From: Petunia secreta
Taxonomy: Eukaryota; Streptophyta; Magnoliopsida; Solanales; Solanaceae
Length of the DNA stretch: 64,000 nucleotides
Assembly (NCBI GenBank): GCA_029990175.1
Contig: JARKIP010000035.1
Coordinates: forward strand, 34,982,001-35,046,000
Direction: 5' to 3'
Below the pieces are notes generated by a model that ran no database searches, had not been told where the DNA came from, and was given only the letters and a program-made list of their open reading frames with translations. The position numbers and the translations under genes were made by a program. This document shows, piece by piece, positions 50,740 to 61,174 of this stretch. Each line of letters opens with the position of its first letter. The first letter of the stretch is position 1.

Positions 50740-51528
50740 TGATAAGATCCAAATTGGAGCCAAAGCGCCAACCATCAAGAGCCGCATGAGAGCACAAAGG
50801 ATACAAGGCAAGGGCACCGGAGGAGGGTTCGAGAGTGATTTGGAGTCATGGATTTGAGCGCCAATGAGGGAGAACCGGCTACGGACCAAGGAGGAACACT
50901 TAGAGTCCATTTTGAGCCGTTTCCAAGTCTCCCCGGAAGGAGGCGGACCGCCCATTGGACTAGGCGGACCGCCTAGTTGACTACACCTCTCAGGATCTCT
51001 GGCCGCCTACTGCAGAGGCGGACCGCCCATTTTTCCAGGCTGGGCACCTACTCTGGGCGCCTACTATTCAGGCGGGGCGCCTAGTGTGCTGAAGGCCTAT
51101 CCGGGTTTCCTACTTATTTTGAGTGTAATTCCAACTATAGCCCTAAGTGACATGTATTGTTTTGACTAGACTTAGGGGCTATTTAGACATTTTATTTAGA
51201 AGTGTGGTGAACCTATAAATACCACACTTAGTCATTTATTTGAATTAGCTAGTTTTGAAGATAGAATTGAGAGATAGAATAGGCTAGGCCTTTCTTGTTG
51301 AAGCGTTGACTTCATGTATCTCTTACGTTGAATCCATGGTGGATCACCGCTAGTGTGAGTCCCGTTTAATGGTTCAAGTCTCTTCTCCCTTTTGAATCAA
51401 TCTATGTGTTTAGTTTGATTCGTTCTTTCTTCTATTTCTATTCTCCCCAATCCCTTACTTTCTTGTTATCTTGTGATTGTTGCTTCCGCATCCTTGTTAT
51501 TTTGCTTCCGCGTATTTGGGTCTTATCA
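50740..51528 (+). repeat. E10 3' LTR (789 bp)
   Basis: Pair of 39838-40626, two transitions apart by eye. Confidence 0.96.
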
Positions 51529-52071
51529 GCGCCCCGCCTGACTTGGCTACTGCCTAAGTCTCAGGCGCCCCGCCTAGACCCAGGCGCCCCGCCTGGAATA
51601 CTGCACAGTCTAGGCGCCCCACCAGAGTTCAGGCGCCCCACCTGAGTGCTGAAAGTGTTGTTCCGGGTAGATTTTCATAGGCATTTCCCTTTGTTTGATA
51701 ACATAACATCTAGTTAGTGCTACTTTGAGTAACCGTTCTACTTGAATAGTGCTAACCTTTTAATTGCTATTAGGATCATCGTGCCTAGAAAGGAGACTAG
51801 AATTCAAAGAAGATCCGTAGTATCTTTTGGTTCAAGTCCTCACTTCAAATTGCTTAGCGTTCATCGAGTCTTATCAGCTCCACTCACCCCGGAGTACAAT
51901 TGGCTCGTGAATAGTTGGTTGGGTTGAGGATTGATAGTCAACTCCTTGAAGCTTTGAGTAACAAGTCCGAGTGAAATATCCACCGCCACCCAAAAGAGTG
52001 ATCCGAGTGAACACAAGTGAGGGAGCGAGTGAGGTGTTTTGACTAACTCTTGTTTCTTCCTTGTAGGTACA
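51529..52071 (+). other. E9 leader, second part
   Basis: Continues the leader after E10: AGGCGCCCCGCCT palindromes (51529-51645), hairpin 51714-51755 (TTAGTGCT/AGTGCTAA, closed in RNA by two G-U pairs) and the AGGAGACTAGAATTCAAAG block near 51791. Confidence 0.77.
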
Positions 52072-52228
52072 ATGGCAAACGATGGAGATGATCCTATGAA
52101 GAACTTTATGGCCACCATTATGGCTAAATTGGAGGATATCTCATTGAGACTTGAAACCGTCGAGAGGAATCAAGTTGAGACCGGTGAGAGGAGGACCCCG
52201 AGTGTCCAAATTGAATCCGGAGAGGGCA
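52072..52228 (+). pseudogene. E9 gag, first 52 codons
   Basis: ATG at 52072 (MANDGDD), almost identical to E6. Cut by E12 (target GGGCA) and continued at 59860. Confidence 0.88.
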
Positions 52229-53056
52229 TGATAAGAATCAAATACGAAACGCGGAAATAAAGATAAAGAGCGAGACACTACTCGAACTCCCTACGAAGTA
52301 ACTATGGAGAACTCGTTCCATAATACCCTCGTATCGGTGTCAAGGAGGACCTACACTATGCAACTACCCTCGAGCCACACTTGGAGCTCGCAAATAGAAT
52401 GATCGGGTTTTCGGTTCAAGACTCAACTAGATTCCACTAGTGAATTCAAGCAACCAAGGCAAAGGATTCTCCAAACAAGAGATAGTTTCTTTTCATCATT
52501 CATATAATTCAAGGTAGACTAAGGTTTGAATAGGTTTGTGAAGTATTTATAGACTTCACTTACATGTAATGAAAGCTCAAAAATACCCCCAAAGTGGGTT
52601 AAAACAATAAGGGCCTCATAGGGCTATAGTTGTCCAAAACATAGCAAATAAACTAGGAATCCCGCAACCCTTCACAAAGTAGGCGCCCAGCCTACTCTAA
52701 CTAGGCGCCCCACCTCGTTTCACTATGCTGAAGGAGTGGGCGGTCCGCCTGGTCTGGGACTCTCACAGAGGCGGTCCGCCTGGTGAGATCCAGAGAGTGT
52801 GCAAAAACTAGGCGGCCGGCCTAGTGGAGTAGGCGGTCCGCCTGGTGCTGTGGCCTCTTGAGTTGCTTCCAAAAGTGCTCCGGATGCCTCGACAAGTGTA
52901 CTAGAAGGTTCTCCATCCATGGCACACCAAAGTATAGTCTTCAAGTTGGTCTTGGAGCCTTCTTCCATACCCTTCCATATCAAATGAAGATGGGTGTCTT
53001 GGATCAACTTGGCTTGACTACGAGTGAATGGTCTTGAGGGGGTTTGGGTCTTATCA
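52229..53056 (-). repeat. E12 3' LTR (828 bp)
   Basis: In sense from TGATAAGACCCAAACC to GATTCTTATCA. AGGCGGACCGCC-type palindromes at about 52680-52855; TATA with inverted repeat at 52538-52559. Encodes the last 111 codons of pol. Confidence 0.96.
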
Positions 53057-56000
53057 TCCTCCCCTTCTTGAGAAGATTTCGTCCTCGAAATCGAAGCATC
53101 ATCCACGACCTCTTCATCATTAAGCACAGCCTCTTCATTACCTACATTCAAAGGAACCAAGTCACTAACATTGAAAGTATTAGAAACTTGATACTCACTT
53201 GGCAAGTCGACCACATATGCATTGTTGTTTATCTTCGAGAGCACTTGGAATGGGCCATCTCCTCGGGGTGCCAACTTCCCTTTCCTAAGGTTTGGAAACC
53301 TTTCTTTCCGGAAGTGCACCCACACATAGTCACCCTTCTTGAATTCCACCTTCTTGCGTCCTTTGTTCTTCTTGGCGGCAACCTTAGCATAAGCTTCCTC
53401 CAAGTTCTTCTTCGCCTTTGCATGGAGTTCAACCAAAGCCTTGGCTCTAGCTTTACCTTCAAAATTAACAACCATTTCCCTTGGCAAAGGGGTTAGATCA
53501 AGGGGAATCAAGGGGTTAAATCCGTAAACACACTCGAATGGAGTCATGCCTATCATGCTATGCAATGTGCGATTGTAGGCAAACTCCATAAGAGGTAGAC
53601 GATCAATCCAAGTCCCGGCCTTACCTCGAGTCATGGCTCTAAGAAGAGCACCCAAGGTTCGGTTTACCACTTCCGTTTGCCCATCGGTTTGGGGGTGGTG
53701 GGACGTGGAGAACAAGAGCTTGGTGCCTAAAGCACCCCATAAACACCTCCAAAAATGACTTAGGAACTTAGTGTCCCTATCACTCACTATGGTTTGAGGC
53801 ACACCATGCAACTTCAAGACATTTTCAATAAACAAAGTTGCTACATGTTGTGCATCATCACATTTCTTGCATGGAATGAAATGAGCCATTTTGGAGAACC
53901 TATCCACAACAACATAAATGCTATCATGGCCCCCTCTAGTCCTTGGTAATCCCATCACAAAATCCATTGAGATATCCAACCATGGACTAGTAGGTACGGG
54001 AAGAGGGGTATACAACCCATGAGGGTGGGCTTTAGATTTGGCTCGCTTGCACTCAAGGCAATTAGCACAAAACTTTTCGACATGCACCCTCATCTTCGGC
54101 CAATGGAATTGTTCTTGAAGAATGGCCAAAGTCTTTCTTGTGCCAAAATGTCCCATGAGTCCCCCGCAATGCGCTTCATGCACAAGCAATTCTCTCCAAG
54201 AGGACTCCGGAATGCACACCCTACCATTTTTGAAGATATAACCATCAAACCATTGGTATTTGTCAACTCTCTCCCCTTTCTCTAGAGTGTCATGGACACT
54301 CTTTAGCTTTGGGTCATGAGCATACATCAATTTAATGCTCTCAAAACCCATGAGCTTAGAGGCGAGAGTGGTGGCTAGGGCAAACTTTCTTGAAAGCGCA
54401 TCCGCCACAACATTGTCTTTCCCTTTCTTGTATTGGATCACATAGGGAAAAGACTCAATGAATTCAACCCACTTGGCATGTCTCTTATTGAGCTTCTCTT
54501 GGCCTCTCAAATGCTTGAGTGACTCATGGTCACTCTTGATTACAAACTCACGAGGCCAAAGATAGTGTTGCCAATGGGCAAGGGCTCTCACAAGGGCATA
54601 CAACTCCTTGTCATATGTAGAATAATTCAAGGATGCCCCTTTCAAATTTTCACTAAAGTAGGCGATGGGTTTGCTATCTTGCATTAAAACACCACCAATT
54701 CCCACCCCCGAGGCATCACATTCAACCTCAAATGCCTTTCCGAAGTCGGGCAATTGCAATAGAGGGGCGGTACTCAACCTACTTTTCAACTCAAGGAAGG
54801 CCTTCTCTTGAGGCTCTCCCCAAACAAACGGTTGGTCTTTCTTCACCAATTCGGTGAGTGGAGCGGCAATGGAGCTAAAGTCCTTCACAAAGCGCCTATA
54901 AAAGCTTGCGAGACCATGAAAGCTCCTCACTTGAGTCACGGTAGTGGGAGTAGGCCAATCACGTATGGCCTCTACCTTAGACTCATCCACCTCCACTCCT
55001 TGGGCACTCACAACAAACCCAAGGAAGACCACCTTCTCAACACCAAAGGCACACTTTTTAAAATTAGCATAGAGCTTTTCGGCTCTCAACTTTTCAAGCA
55101 CTAGCCTAAGGTGTTCAACATGGTCGTCTATTGATTTGCTATAAATCAATATATCGTCAAAATAGACGACCACAAACTTGTTGATGAATGGCTTTAGAAC
55201 ATGGTTCATTAGCCTCATGAAAGTGCTAGGTGCATTGGAGAGCCCAAAGGGCATCACCAACCATTCATAGAGACCAAATTTGGTCTTGAATGCAGTTTTC
55301 CATTCATCACCGGGTTTCATCCGGATTTGATGGTAGCCGGACCTAAGGTCAATTTTGCTAAACACACATGAACCGCTCAATTCATCTAACATATCATCAA
55401 GCCGGGGAATAGGATGACGGTACTTTACCGTTATTTTGTTCACGGCCCGAGAATCAACACACATTCTCCAAGTGCCGTCCTTTTTGGGAACAAGGATCAC
55501 GGGCACGCCACAAGGACTCAAGCTTTCCCTCACCAAGCCTTTAGTGAGCAATTCATCAACTTGCTTTTGCAATTCCCTTGTATCCTCCGGGTTGCTCCTA
55601 TAGGCCGGTTTGTTTGGAATTTGGGATCCCGGTACAAAATCTATTTGATGCTCAATGCCCCTCAAAGGAGGCAATCCATCCGGCATTTCATCCGGGAACA
55701 TGTCACCAAAATCCTTCAAAACATTCTCAAACACACTAGGCAAAGGGTTAGAAGAAAAATCACAATTAGAGTTTAGAACCATACCTTTGTGCACTAGGCA
55801 TATGAGAAGCTTGTTGCCATCATTTCCCTTTAGGATCTCGCCCGGTTGCATCATGGCACATATGCCACCGGTAGAAGTAGGTGGGATTGCCACCAAGCTT
55901 TTGGACAAAGGGCTAGTCTCAACAACCGACTTAGCCTTTGCCACTTCTCTCAACTCCTGCATCCGTTTGTAATCATCGCTCACTTGTTTGGGAGTCATGG

Positions 56001-57945
56001 GCGGGAGCACAAACTTTTTCCCTTCATGTGTCACCGTATAGGTGTTGGCATGACCATTATGAACCACACGTCGATCGAATTGCCATGGCCTACCAAAGAG
56101 TAGGTGGCATGCTTGCATAGGCACAACATCGAACATGTGTTCATCCACATAGTTCCCAATCTTGAACTTGATCAAGCATTGTTTAACCACCCTCAACTCA
56201 CCACACTCACTAAGCCATTGAAGCTTATAAGGACTTGGGTGTTTCAAGGTAGGTATTTTCAATTGGGTAACGAGTGTTTGGCTAATAACATTAGCACAAC
56301 TTCCCGAGTCAATGATCATAGAGCATAGGAGACCCATGACTCGGCATTTGGAGTGAAAAAGGTTCTCTCGTTGTAAGGTTTCAACATCCTCTACACACAT
56401 GGCTCCTAGACTCCTCCTCACAACAAGGAAGGCATGGGAATCATCATCTTCCTCCGTGGCAATCTCCCCAACATCTCCTTCCTCCTCACCCTCTACTCCC
56501 TCTTCTTCCCTCCCCTCGGGCTCACTATCTTGCTCATAGACCAAGTCACCAACAAGAACCATAGTTTTCCGGGTAGGGCAATCTTTAGAGAGATGACCAT
56601 AACCTTTACACTTAAAGCATTGAGTAGAAGAAGAGATTGGATTACTCAATTGAGTTCTAGAATTACCTCCCACGGGTTGTGTTGACCTTTCAAAAGGCTT
56701 TTTCACTTCCTTGCTAGCACTCGCACCACTTGCACTTTGGAATTTGGCATTAGTTGTAGGAGACTTCCAATCCTTTGGCTTGTTCAATGGAGTAATAGCA
56801 TTACTCTTGTAGCGAAGGGATTTCTCCTCTTTGAGCCATTTCTCGGCTTCAACCGCATCTTCACATAGCTTGTAATGATCATTGTACTTGTGAAACTTCA
56901 AAAGTGAAGCTATGTCTCGGTTTAAGCCCCCTTTGAAACGGATCATGGCCGTCTCATTGTCTTCCTCATCCAAGTCTAGAGTCATCCGGACTTGTTCAAA
57001 CTCATTGAAGTACTCCCCAACCGACTTGGAACCTTGTTTCAATTCATAGAGACGCTTTTGTTGGTCCACTCGGTATTGGTTAGTCAAGTACTTTTCATCC
57101 ATCACACGGATCAACTCATCCCAAGTAAGATTAAGAACCATCCCCATCCTCCTTCTACTCCTCTTTACCGACTCCCACCATGTAGAAGCAAAGGACTCAA
57201 AGGTAGAGATAGCATACTTAGTCTTCTTCACTTCGGGCATGTCATTGGTGTCAAATATACGTTCCATGGACAACTTCCAATCAAGGTACTCCACCGGATC
57301 ACTACTCCCTTTGAAAGGAGGAATAGTAATCTTCACACTATTAAGATTGTTGTTGTTGTCACGACCCCCACGGAATGGCTCCGGTTGGCCCCCATAGTGG
57401 TCTTCATTCACACCATACTCCCTTCTCGCATTCCCTCCAACAAATCCCATAGGTGGCCCTCGACCTCGGCCCCTACCTCGATCCACATTACGACCCCAAT
57501 TCATACCACGTCTCGGTTGAAAGTGGTCATCAAGCCCATACATATCATCACCATACTCGGCTTCCTCCCCTTCTTGAGCTTCATCGACTTGCTCAAGAGG
57601 TTGCACATTTCGGATGGGTCTTGGTAATGGGTTGTCTCTTGGGGGATTATCCAAGATACGGGGAATGCCCGTTCGTTCAATTCTCTCTCGATCTTCCTTT
57701 ACCCGTTGTTGATTGAGCAATTCAACAACTTGCTCCGGGGTAAAGGTAGGGCTACTTGAGCCTTCACCGGTCTCAATTTGGACACTCGGGGTCCCCTTTT
57801 CAATTGGGACACTCGGGGTCCCTTGGTCTCCTTGGGTACTTGAAGCACCCTTTTCAAGTGACTCAATCCGTTGAGTCATAACATCCATCTTGGCAAGAAG
57901 GCTAGCCAAGGCCTCCTTGATGAAATCTTGACCTTCGTTGGCCAT
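52723..57945 (-). CDS. gag-pol: Gag-Pol polyprotein (CRM-like), 1740 aa, intact
   Basis: ATG at 57945 (MANEGQD). Gag with coiled-coil-like start, a repeated TPSV.IE motif, RGRGRGRG and zinc knuckle CFKCKGYGHLSKDC (about residue 441); retropepsin IIDSGSCAN (about 545); RT with VVYFDDILIYS (about 928); RNase H DASGVGIGG (about 1078); integrase HHCC finger (about 1265-1300) and D-D-E (VVDRFSK about 1343, SDRDTKF about 1387, TEVVNR about 1423); tail GDGPFQV, then SRTKSSQEGEDDKTQ and PFTRSQAK (about 1641) inside the LTR. No chromodomain of the usual type is seen. Its LTR ends and leader are close to those of E4, E13 and E9, so it is the likeliest polymerase and integrase donor for them (inference). 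Confidence 0.95.
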   Translation of the reverse strand: MANEGQDFIKEALASLLAKMDVMTQRIESLEKGASSTQGDQGTPSVPIEKGTPSVQIETGEGSSSPTFTPEQVVELLNQQRVKEDRERIERTGIPRILDNPPRDNPLPRPIRNVQPLEQVDEAQEGEEAEYGDDMYGLDDHFQPRRGMNWGRNVDRGRGRGRGPPMGFVGGNARREYGVNEDHYGGQPEPFRGGRDNNNNLNSVKITIPPFKGSSDPVEYLDWKLSMERIFDTNDMPEVKKTKYAISTFESFASTWWESVKRSRRRMGMVLNLTWDELIRVMDEKYLTNQYRVDQQKRLYELKQGSKSVGEYFNEFEQVRMTLDLDEEDNETAMIRFKGGLNRDIASLLKFHKYNDHYKLCEDAVEAEKWLKEEKSLRYKSNAITPLNKPKDWKSPTTNAKFQSASGASASKEVKKPFERSTQPVGGNSRTQLSNPISSSTQCFKCKGYGHLSKDCPTRKTMVLVGDLVYEQDSEPEGREEEGVEGEEEGDVGEIATEEDDDSHAFLVVRRSLGAMCVEDVETLQRENLFHSKCRVMGLLCSMIIDSGSCANVISQTLVTQLKIPTLKHPSPYKLQWLSECGELRVVKQCLIKFKIGNYVDEHMFDVVPMQACHLLFGRPWQFDRRVVHNGHANTYTVTHEGKKFVLPPMTPKQVSDDYKRMQELREVAKAKSVVETSPLSKSLVAIPPTSTGGICAMMQPGEILKGNDGNKLLICLVHKGMVLNSNCDFSSNPLPSVFENVLKDFGDMFPDEMPDGLPPLRGIEHQIDFVPGSQIPNKPAYRSNPEDTRELQKQVDELLTKGLVRESLSPCGVPVILVPKKDGTWRMCVDSRAVNKITVKYRHPIPRLDDMLDELSGSCVFSKIDLRSGYHQIRMKPGDEWKTAFKTKFGLYEWLVMPFGLSNAPSTFMRLMNHVLKPFINKFVVVYFDDILIYSKSIDDHVEHLRLVLEKLRAEKLYANFKKCAFGVEKVVFLGFVVSAQGVEVDESKVEAIRDWPTPTTVTQVRSFHGLASFYRRFVKDFSSIAAPLTELVKKDQPFVWGEPQEKAFLELKSRLSTAPLLQLPDFGKAFEVECDASGVGIGGVLMQDSKPIAYFSENLKGASLNYSTYDKELYALVRALAHWQHYLWPREFVIKSDHESLKHLRGQEKLNKRHAKWVEFIESFPYVIQYKKGKDNVVADALSRKFALATTLASKLMGFESIKLMYAHDPKLKSVHDTLEKGERVDKYQWFDGYIFKNGRVCIPESSWRELLVHEAHCGGLMGHFGTRKTLAILQEQFHWPKMRVHVEKFCANCLECKRAKSKAHPHGLYTPLPVPTSPWLDISMDFVMGLPRTRGGHDSIYVVVDRFSKMAHFIPCKKCDDAQHVATLFIENVLKLHGVPQTIVSDRDTKFLSHFWRCLWGALGTKLLFSTSHHPQTDGQTEVVNRTLGALLRAMTRGKAGTWIDRLPLMEFAYNRTLHSMIGMTPFECVYGFNPLIPLDLTPLPREMVVNFEGKARAKALVELHAKAKKNLEEAYAKVAAKKNKGRKKVEFKKGDYVWVHFRKERFPNLRKGKLAPRGDGPFQVLSKINNNAYVVDLPSEYQVSNTFNVSDLVPLNVGNEEAVLNDEEVVDDASISRTKSSQEGEDDKTQTPSRPFTRSQAKLIQDTHLHLIWKGMEEGSKTNLKTILWCAMDGEPSSTLVEASGALLEATQEATAPGGPPTPLGRPPSFCTLSGSHQADRLCESPRPGGPPTPSA
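53057..53092 (-). other. E12 polypurine tract and adjacent inverted repeat
   Basis: GATTTCG-AGGA-CGAAATC (53075-53092) in sense, encoding SRTK here, then the purine tract. Confidence 0.85.
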
Positions 57946-59026
57946 TGTACCTACAAAGAAAAGAAACAAGAGTTAGTTAAAACACCTCACTCGCTCCCTC
58001 ACTTGTGTTCACTCGGATCACTCGTATGGTGGCGATGGCTATTTCACTCTTGCTTGAACTCAAAAGCTTCACAAAGTTGAATAGTAAACCTTAACCTAAT
58101 CACTCGACTCAAAAGCCAAATGTACTCCGGGGTGAGTGGAGTTAATAGGACTCGATTGGAACGCTAAGCACTTTGAGTGAGGACTTGAGTCAAAAGGCAC
58201 TACGAATCTTCTTTGAGTTCTAGTCTCCGTTCTAAGGCACAATGATCCTAGTAGCTTGAAGTAATTAGTACTAATCGAGTAGGATTATACTCTAATAATA
58301 CTAATTAGGAGCGATGCAAACAACAAAACAAGCGAACCTAGAAGAAACTACCCGATTCCCAACTCTCCAGGAAGTAGGCGCCCCACCTGTTTGGACTAGG
58401 TGGTCCGCCCAGTGTCTGCAGTGGGGAGTGGGCGGTCAGCCTACTCTAAGTAGGCGGTCCGCCTCTGTAAAGTCCAGCGAGCAAGCAAAAATCAGGCGGT
58501 CCGCCCGTTTCGCTAGGCGCTCCGCCTACTGCAAGTTCCAGCACAGTTCAAACACGATTTTCTTGGTTTTGCACCCAAAAATTCATCAATCCACACGTTG
58601 TTTTGGCAAATCAAAGGTACCCCAATGTTGTTTCAAGCACAGAGATCAAACCCCAATCAATTTTATCAAACCCCAATCAAAGTTCAACATTCCACCATGT
58701 TCATAGCTAGGGTTTCAAATTTTCAAGTTCTTCAAGGATTTCAAATTTTCAATCCTTGTGTTTCTACTTCAAATTCGATGCTCAGGGTACCAAAAGAACG
58801 GGTTTCCAACAAGGAACAAAACCCAATATCAATCAAGCAATGGGTCCAACAAACCAAGATTCTATGATCAAATTTTTGTGTTTTTCAACCCTTTTCTATT
58901 TTTTTGTGTTTTCTTCTTTTTCTTCAACAACAAATAAGAACCTAAGATAGAAACCAACCTAGGCACGAAGAATCAAGGGTCGGGGGTTCGTAGAAACAAA
59001 ACCCGAGCCTTGCTCTGATACCAAGA
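57946..59026 (-). other. E12 5' leader
   Basis: Primer site 59011-59023, A-rich tract, AGGCGGTCCGCC-type palindromes about 58374-58530, hairpin 58265-58304 (arms TTAGTATT/AGTACTAA in sense, one G-U pair). Confidence 0.77.
59011..59023 (-). other. Primer-binding site (initiator tRNA-Met) of E12
   Basis: TGGTATCAGAGCA on the minus strand, TCT spacer to the LTR end. Confidence 0.92.
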
Positions 59027-59854
59027 TGATAAGAATCAAATACGAAACGCGGAAATAAAGATAAAGAGCGAGACACTACTCGAACTCCCTACGAAGTAAC
59101 TATGGAGAACTCGTTCCATAATACCCTCGTATCGGTGTCAAGGAGGACCTACACTATGCAACTACCCTCGAGCCACACTTGGAGCTCGCAAATAGAATGA
59201 TCGGGTTTTCGGTTCAAGACTCAACTAGATTCCACTAGTGAATTCAAGCAACCAAGGCAAAGGATTCTCCAAACAAGAGATAGTTTCTTTTCATCATTCA
59301 TATAATTCAAGGTAGACTAAGGTTTGAATAGGTTTGTGAAGTATTTATAGACTTCACTTACATGTAATGAAAGCTCAAAAATACCCCCAAAGTGGGTTAA
59401 AACAATAAGGGCCTCATAGGGCTATAGTTGTCCAAAACATAGCAAATAAACTAGGAATCCCGCAACCCTTCACAAAGTAGGCGCCCAGCCTACTCTAACT
59501 AGGCGCCCCACCTCGTTTCACTATGCTGAAGGAGTGGGCGGTCCGCCTGGTCTGGGACTCTCACAGAGGCGGTCCGCCTGGTGAGATCCAGAGAGTGTGC
59601 AAAAACTAGGCGGCCGGCCTAGTGGAGTAGGCGGTCCGCCTGGTGCTGTGGCCTCTTGAGTTGCTTCCAAAAGTGCTCCGGATGCCTCGACAAGTGTACT
59701 AGAAGGTTCTCCATCCATGGCACACCAAAGTATAGTCTTCAAGTTGGTCTTGGAGCCTTCTTCCATACCCTTCCATATCAAATGAAGATGGGTGTCTTGG
59801 ATCAACTTGGCTTGACTACGAGTGAATGGTCTTGAGGGGGTTTGGGTCTTATCA
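59027..59854 (-). repeat. E12 5' LTR (828 bp)
   Basis: Pair of 52229-53056, apparently identical. Confidence 0.96.
59336..59357 (-). promoter_or_regulatory. TATA box within an inverted repeat, E12 5' LTR
   Basis: GTGAAGT and ACTTCAC (7 bp, perfect) enclose CTATAAAT on the minus strand. Confidence 0.65.
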
Positions 59855-59859
59855 GGGCA

Positions 59860-61174
59860 CGAGTCATAGCACTCCTATGACTCCCGGACACTTTGTTGAG
59901 CTAAACAAGAGGCATGAACAAAGCAAAGTTGAAGCTCTACGAGAGCGTGGGTTGGGCAATCCCCAACAAGAGAGCAATCCTCTCAACTTGGGCAATCCCC
60001 AAGGAAATGCTCCACTTCGAAGACCCGTTAGGTTTGTCCCACCTCTTGAGCAAGTTGTTGAGGCTCAAGAAGAGGAGGAAGCCGAGTATGGTGATGAGGC
60101 TATGGGTATGATGCTCCTTATCAACCTAGGAGGCCAATGAATTGGGGTCGAAATGTGGATCGGGGTAGAGGCCGAGGTCGAGGGCCACCCATGAGATTTG
60201 ATGGAAGGAATGCTAGGAGAGAATATGTTGTTCATGATAACCACTATGGAGGCCAACCGGAGCCAAACTATGGGGTGCGTGACAACAACAACAATCTCAA
60301 TAGTGTGAAGCTTAATCTTCCATCCTTTAAGGGAAATTGTGATCCGGAGGCATATATGGAATGGGTTCTACTTATAGAGAGAGTGTTTGACACAAATGAG
60401 ATGACCGATGAGAAGAAAGGTACTTATGCTATTTCATCCTTTGAGTCTTATGCTTCTACTTGGTGGGAATCCATAAAGAGGACAAGAAGGAGAGCGGGTG
60501 TGCATGTGAATGTGACATGGAATGAATTGAAGGCCCTCATGAATACCAAGTATGTGACTCCTAGATATCGACAAGAGCAACTCAAGAAGCTCTATGATCT
60601 AAAGCAAGGTGTCAAGACGGTTCATGAGTACTATGATGAGTTTGAGAAGACCCGATTGGCCTTAGATATGGAGACCGAGGATGAAGAGCAAGCCATGATC
60701 CGTTTCAAAAATGGTTTGAGCTATGGTATAGCTTCTCAATTGAGGTTGCATTCTTATCCTTCACTTCAAGATCTATTGGAAGCCGCTATTGAAGCCGAGC
60801 AATGGCTTAAGGGAGAAAAGTCCACCCGTTACAAGAGTAGCACTCCTACTCCCGTGAACCAACCAAGAGAGTGGAAGACTCCAAATGTAAGCTTTCCAAG
60901 TGCCAATGCTAGCAAAGAAGTGAAGAAGCCATATGAGAAGACTACTCCACCTTTGGAAGGTACTTCTAAAACTCGCTTGAGTAATCCTATTTCTACTTCT
61001 ACTCAATGTTATAAGTGCAAGGGCTATGGGCATATTGCTAAAGAATGCTCCACAAAACGAAACATGGTTGTGGTTGGCAATTTAGTGTATGAACAAGAAA
61101 GTGAGTCCGAAAAGGAGGAAGTAGGGGTGGATGAGGAAGTTGATTGTGAGGAGGCCGTAGAAGAGGATGATGGC
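59860..61174 (+). pseudogene. E9 gag, remainder, with a frameshift
   Basis: Continues the gag from 52228. Near 60098-60101 one C is missing relative to E6, which shifts the frame. From about 60137 the Gag frame is open again (MNWGRN, RGRGRGRG, STWWE, zinc knuckle CYKCKGYGHIAKEC) and has TGG where E6 has a stop. It is cut at 61174 by E13 before the protease. Confidence 0.87.

Larger units (their letters stand above)
39838..51528 (+). mobile_element. E10: complete non-autonomous X-module element, interrupted in its leader by E11
   Basis: 5' LTR 39838-40626, leader, ORF 47465-50503, polypurine tract, 3' LTR 50740-51528. Both LTRs are 789 bp with two differences seen by eye. The target duplication is GCGCC (39833-39837 and 51529-51533). 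Confidence 0.97.
52229..59854 (-). mobile_element. E12: complete autonomous CRM-like element inserted in E9 gag
   Basis: 3' LTR 52229-53056, gag-pol, leader, primer site, 5' LTR 59027-59854. Both LTRs are 828 bp and look identical. The target duplication is GGGCA (52224-52228 and 59855-59859). With an intact ORF, intact primer site and matching LTRs it is a candidate active element. Confidence 0.97.
38365..61174 (+). mobile_element. E9: second Gag-X-type copy in tandem with E6, interrupted by E10, E12 and E13
   Basis: LTR 38365-39130, leader 39131-39837 plus 51529-52071, gag 52072-52228 plus 59860-61174. The part beyond 61174 lies right of E13, outside the window. Leader and gag are very similar to E6. 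The three insertions carry target duplications GCGCC (E10) and GGGCA (E12), and probably ATGGC (E13, one copy visible). Confidence 0.85.
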
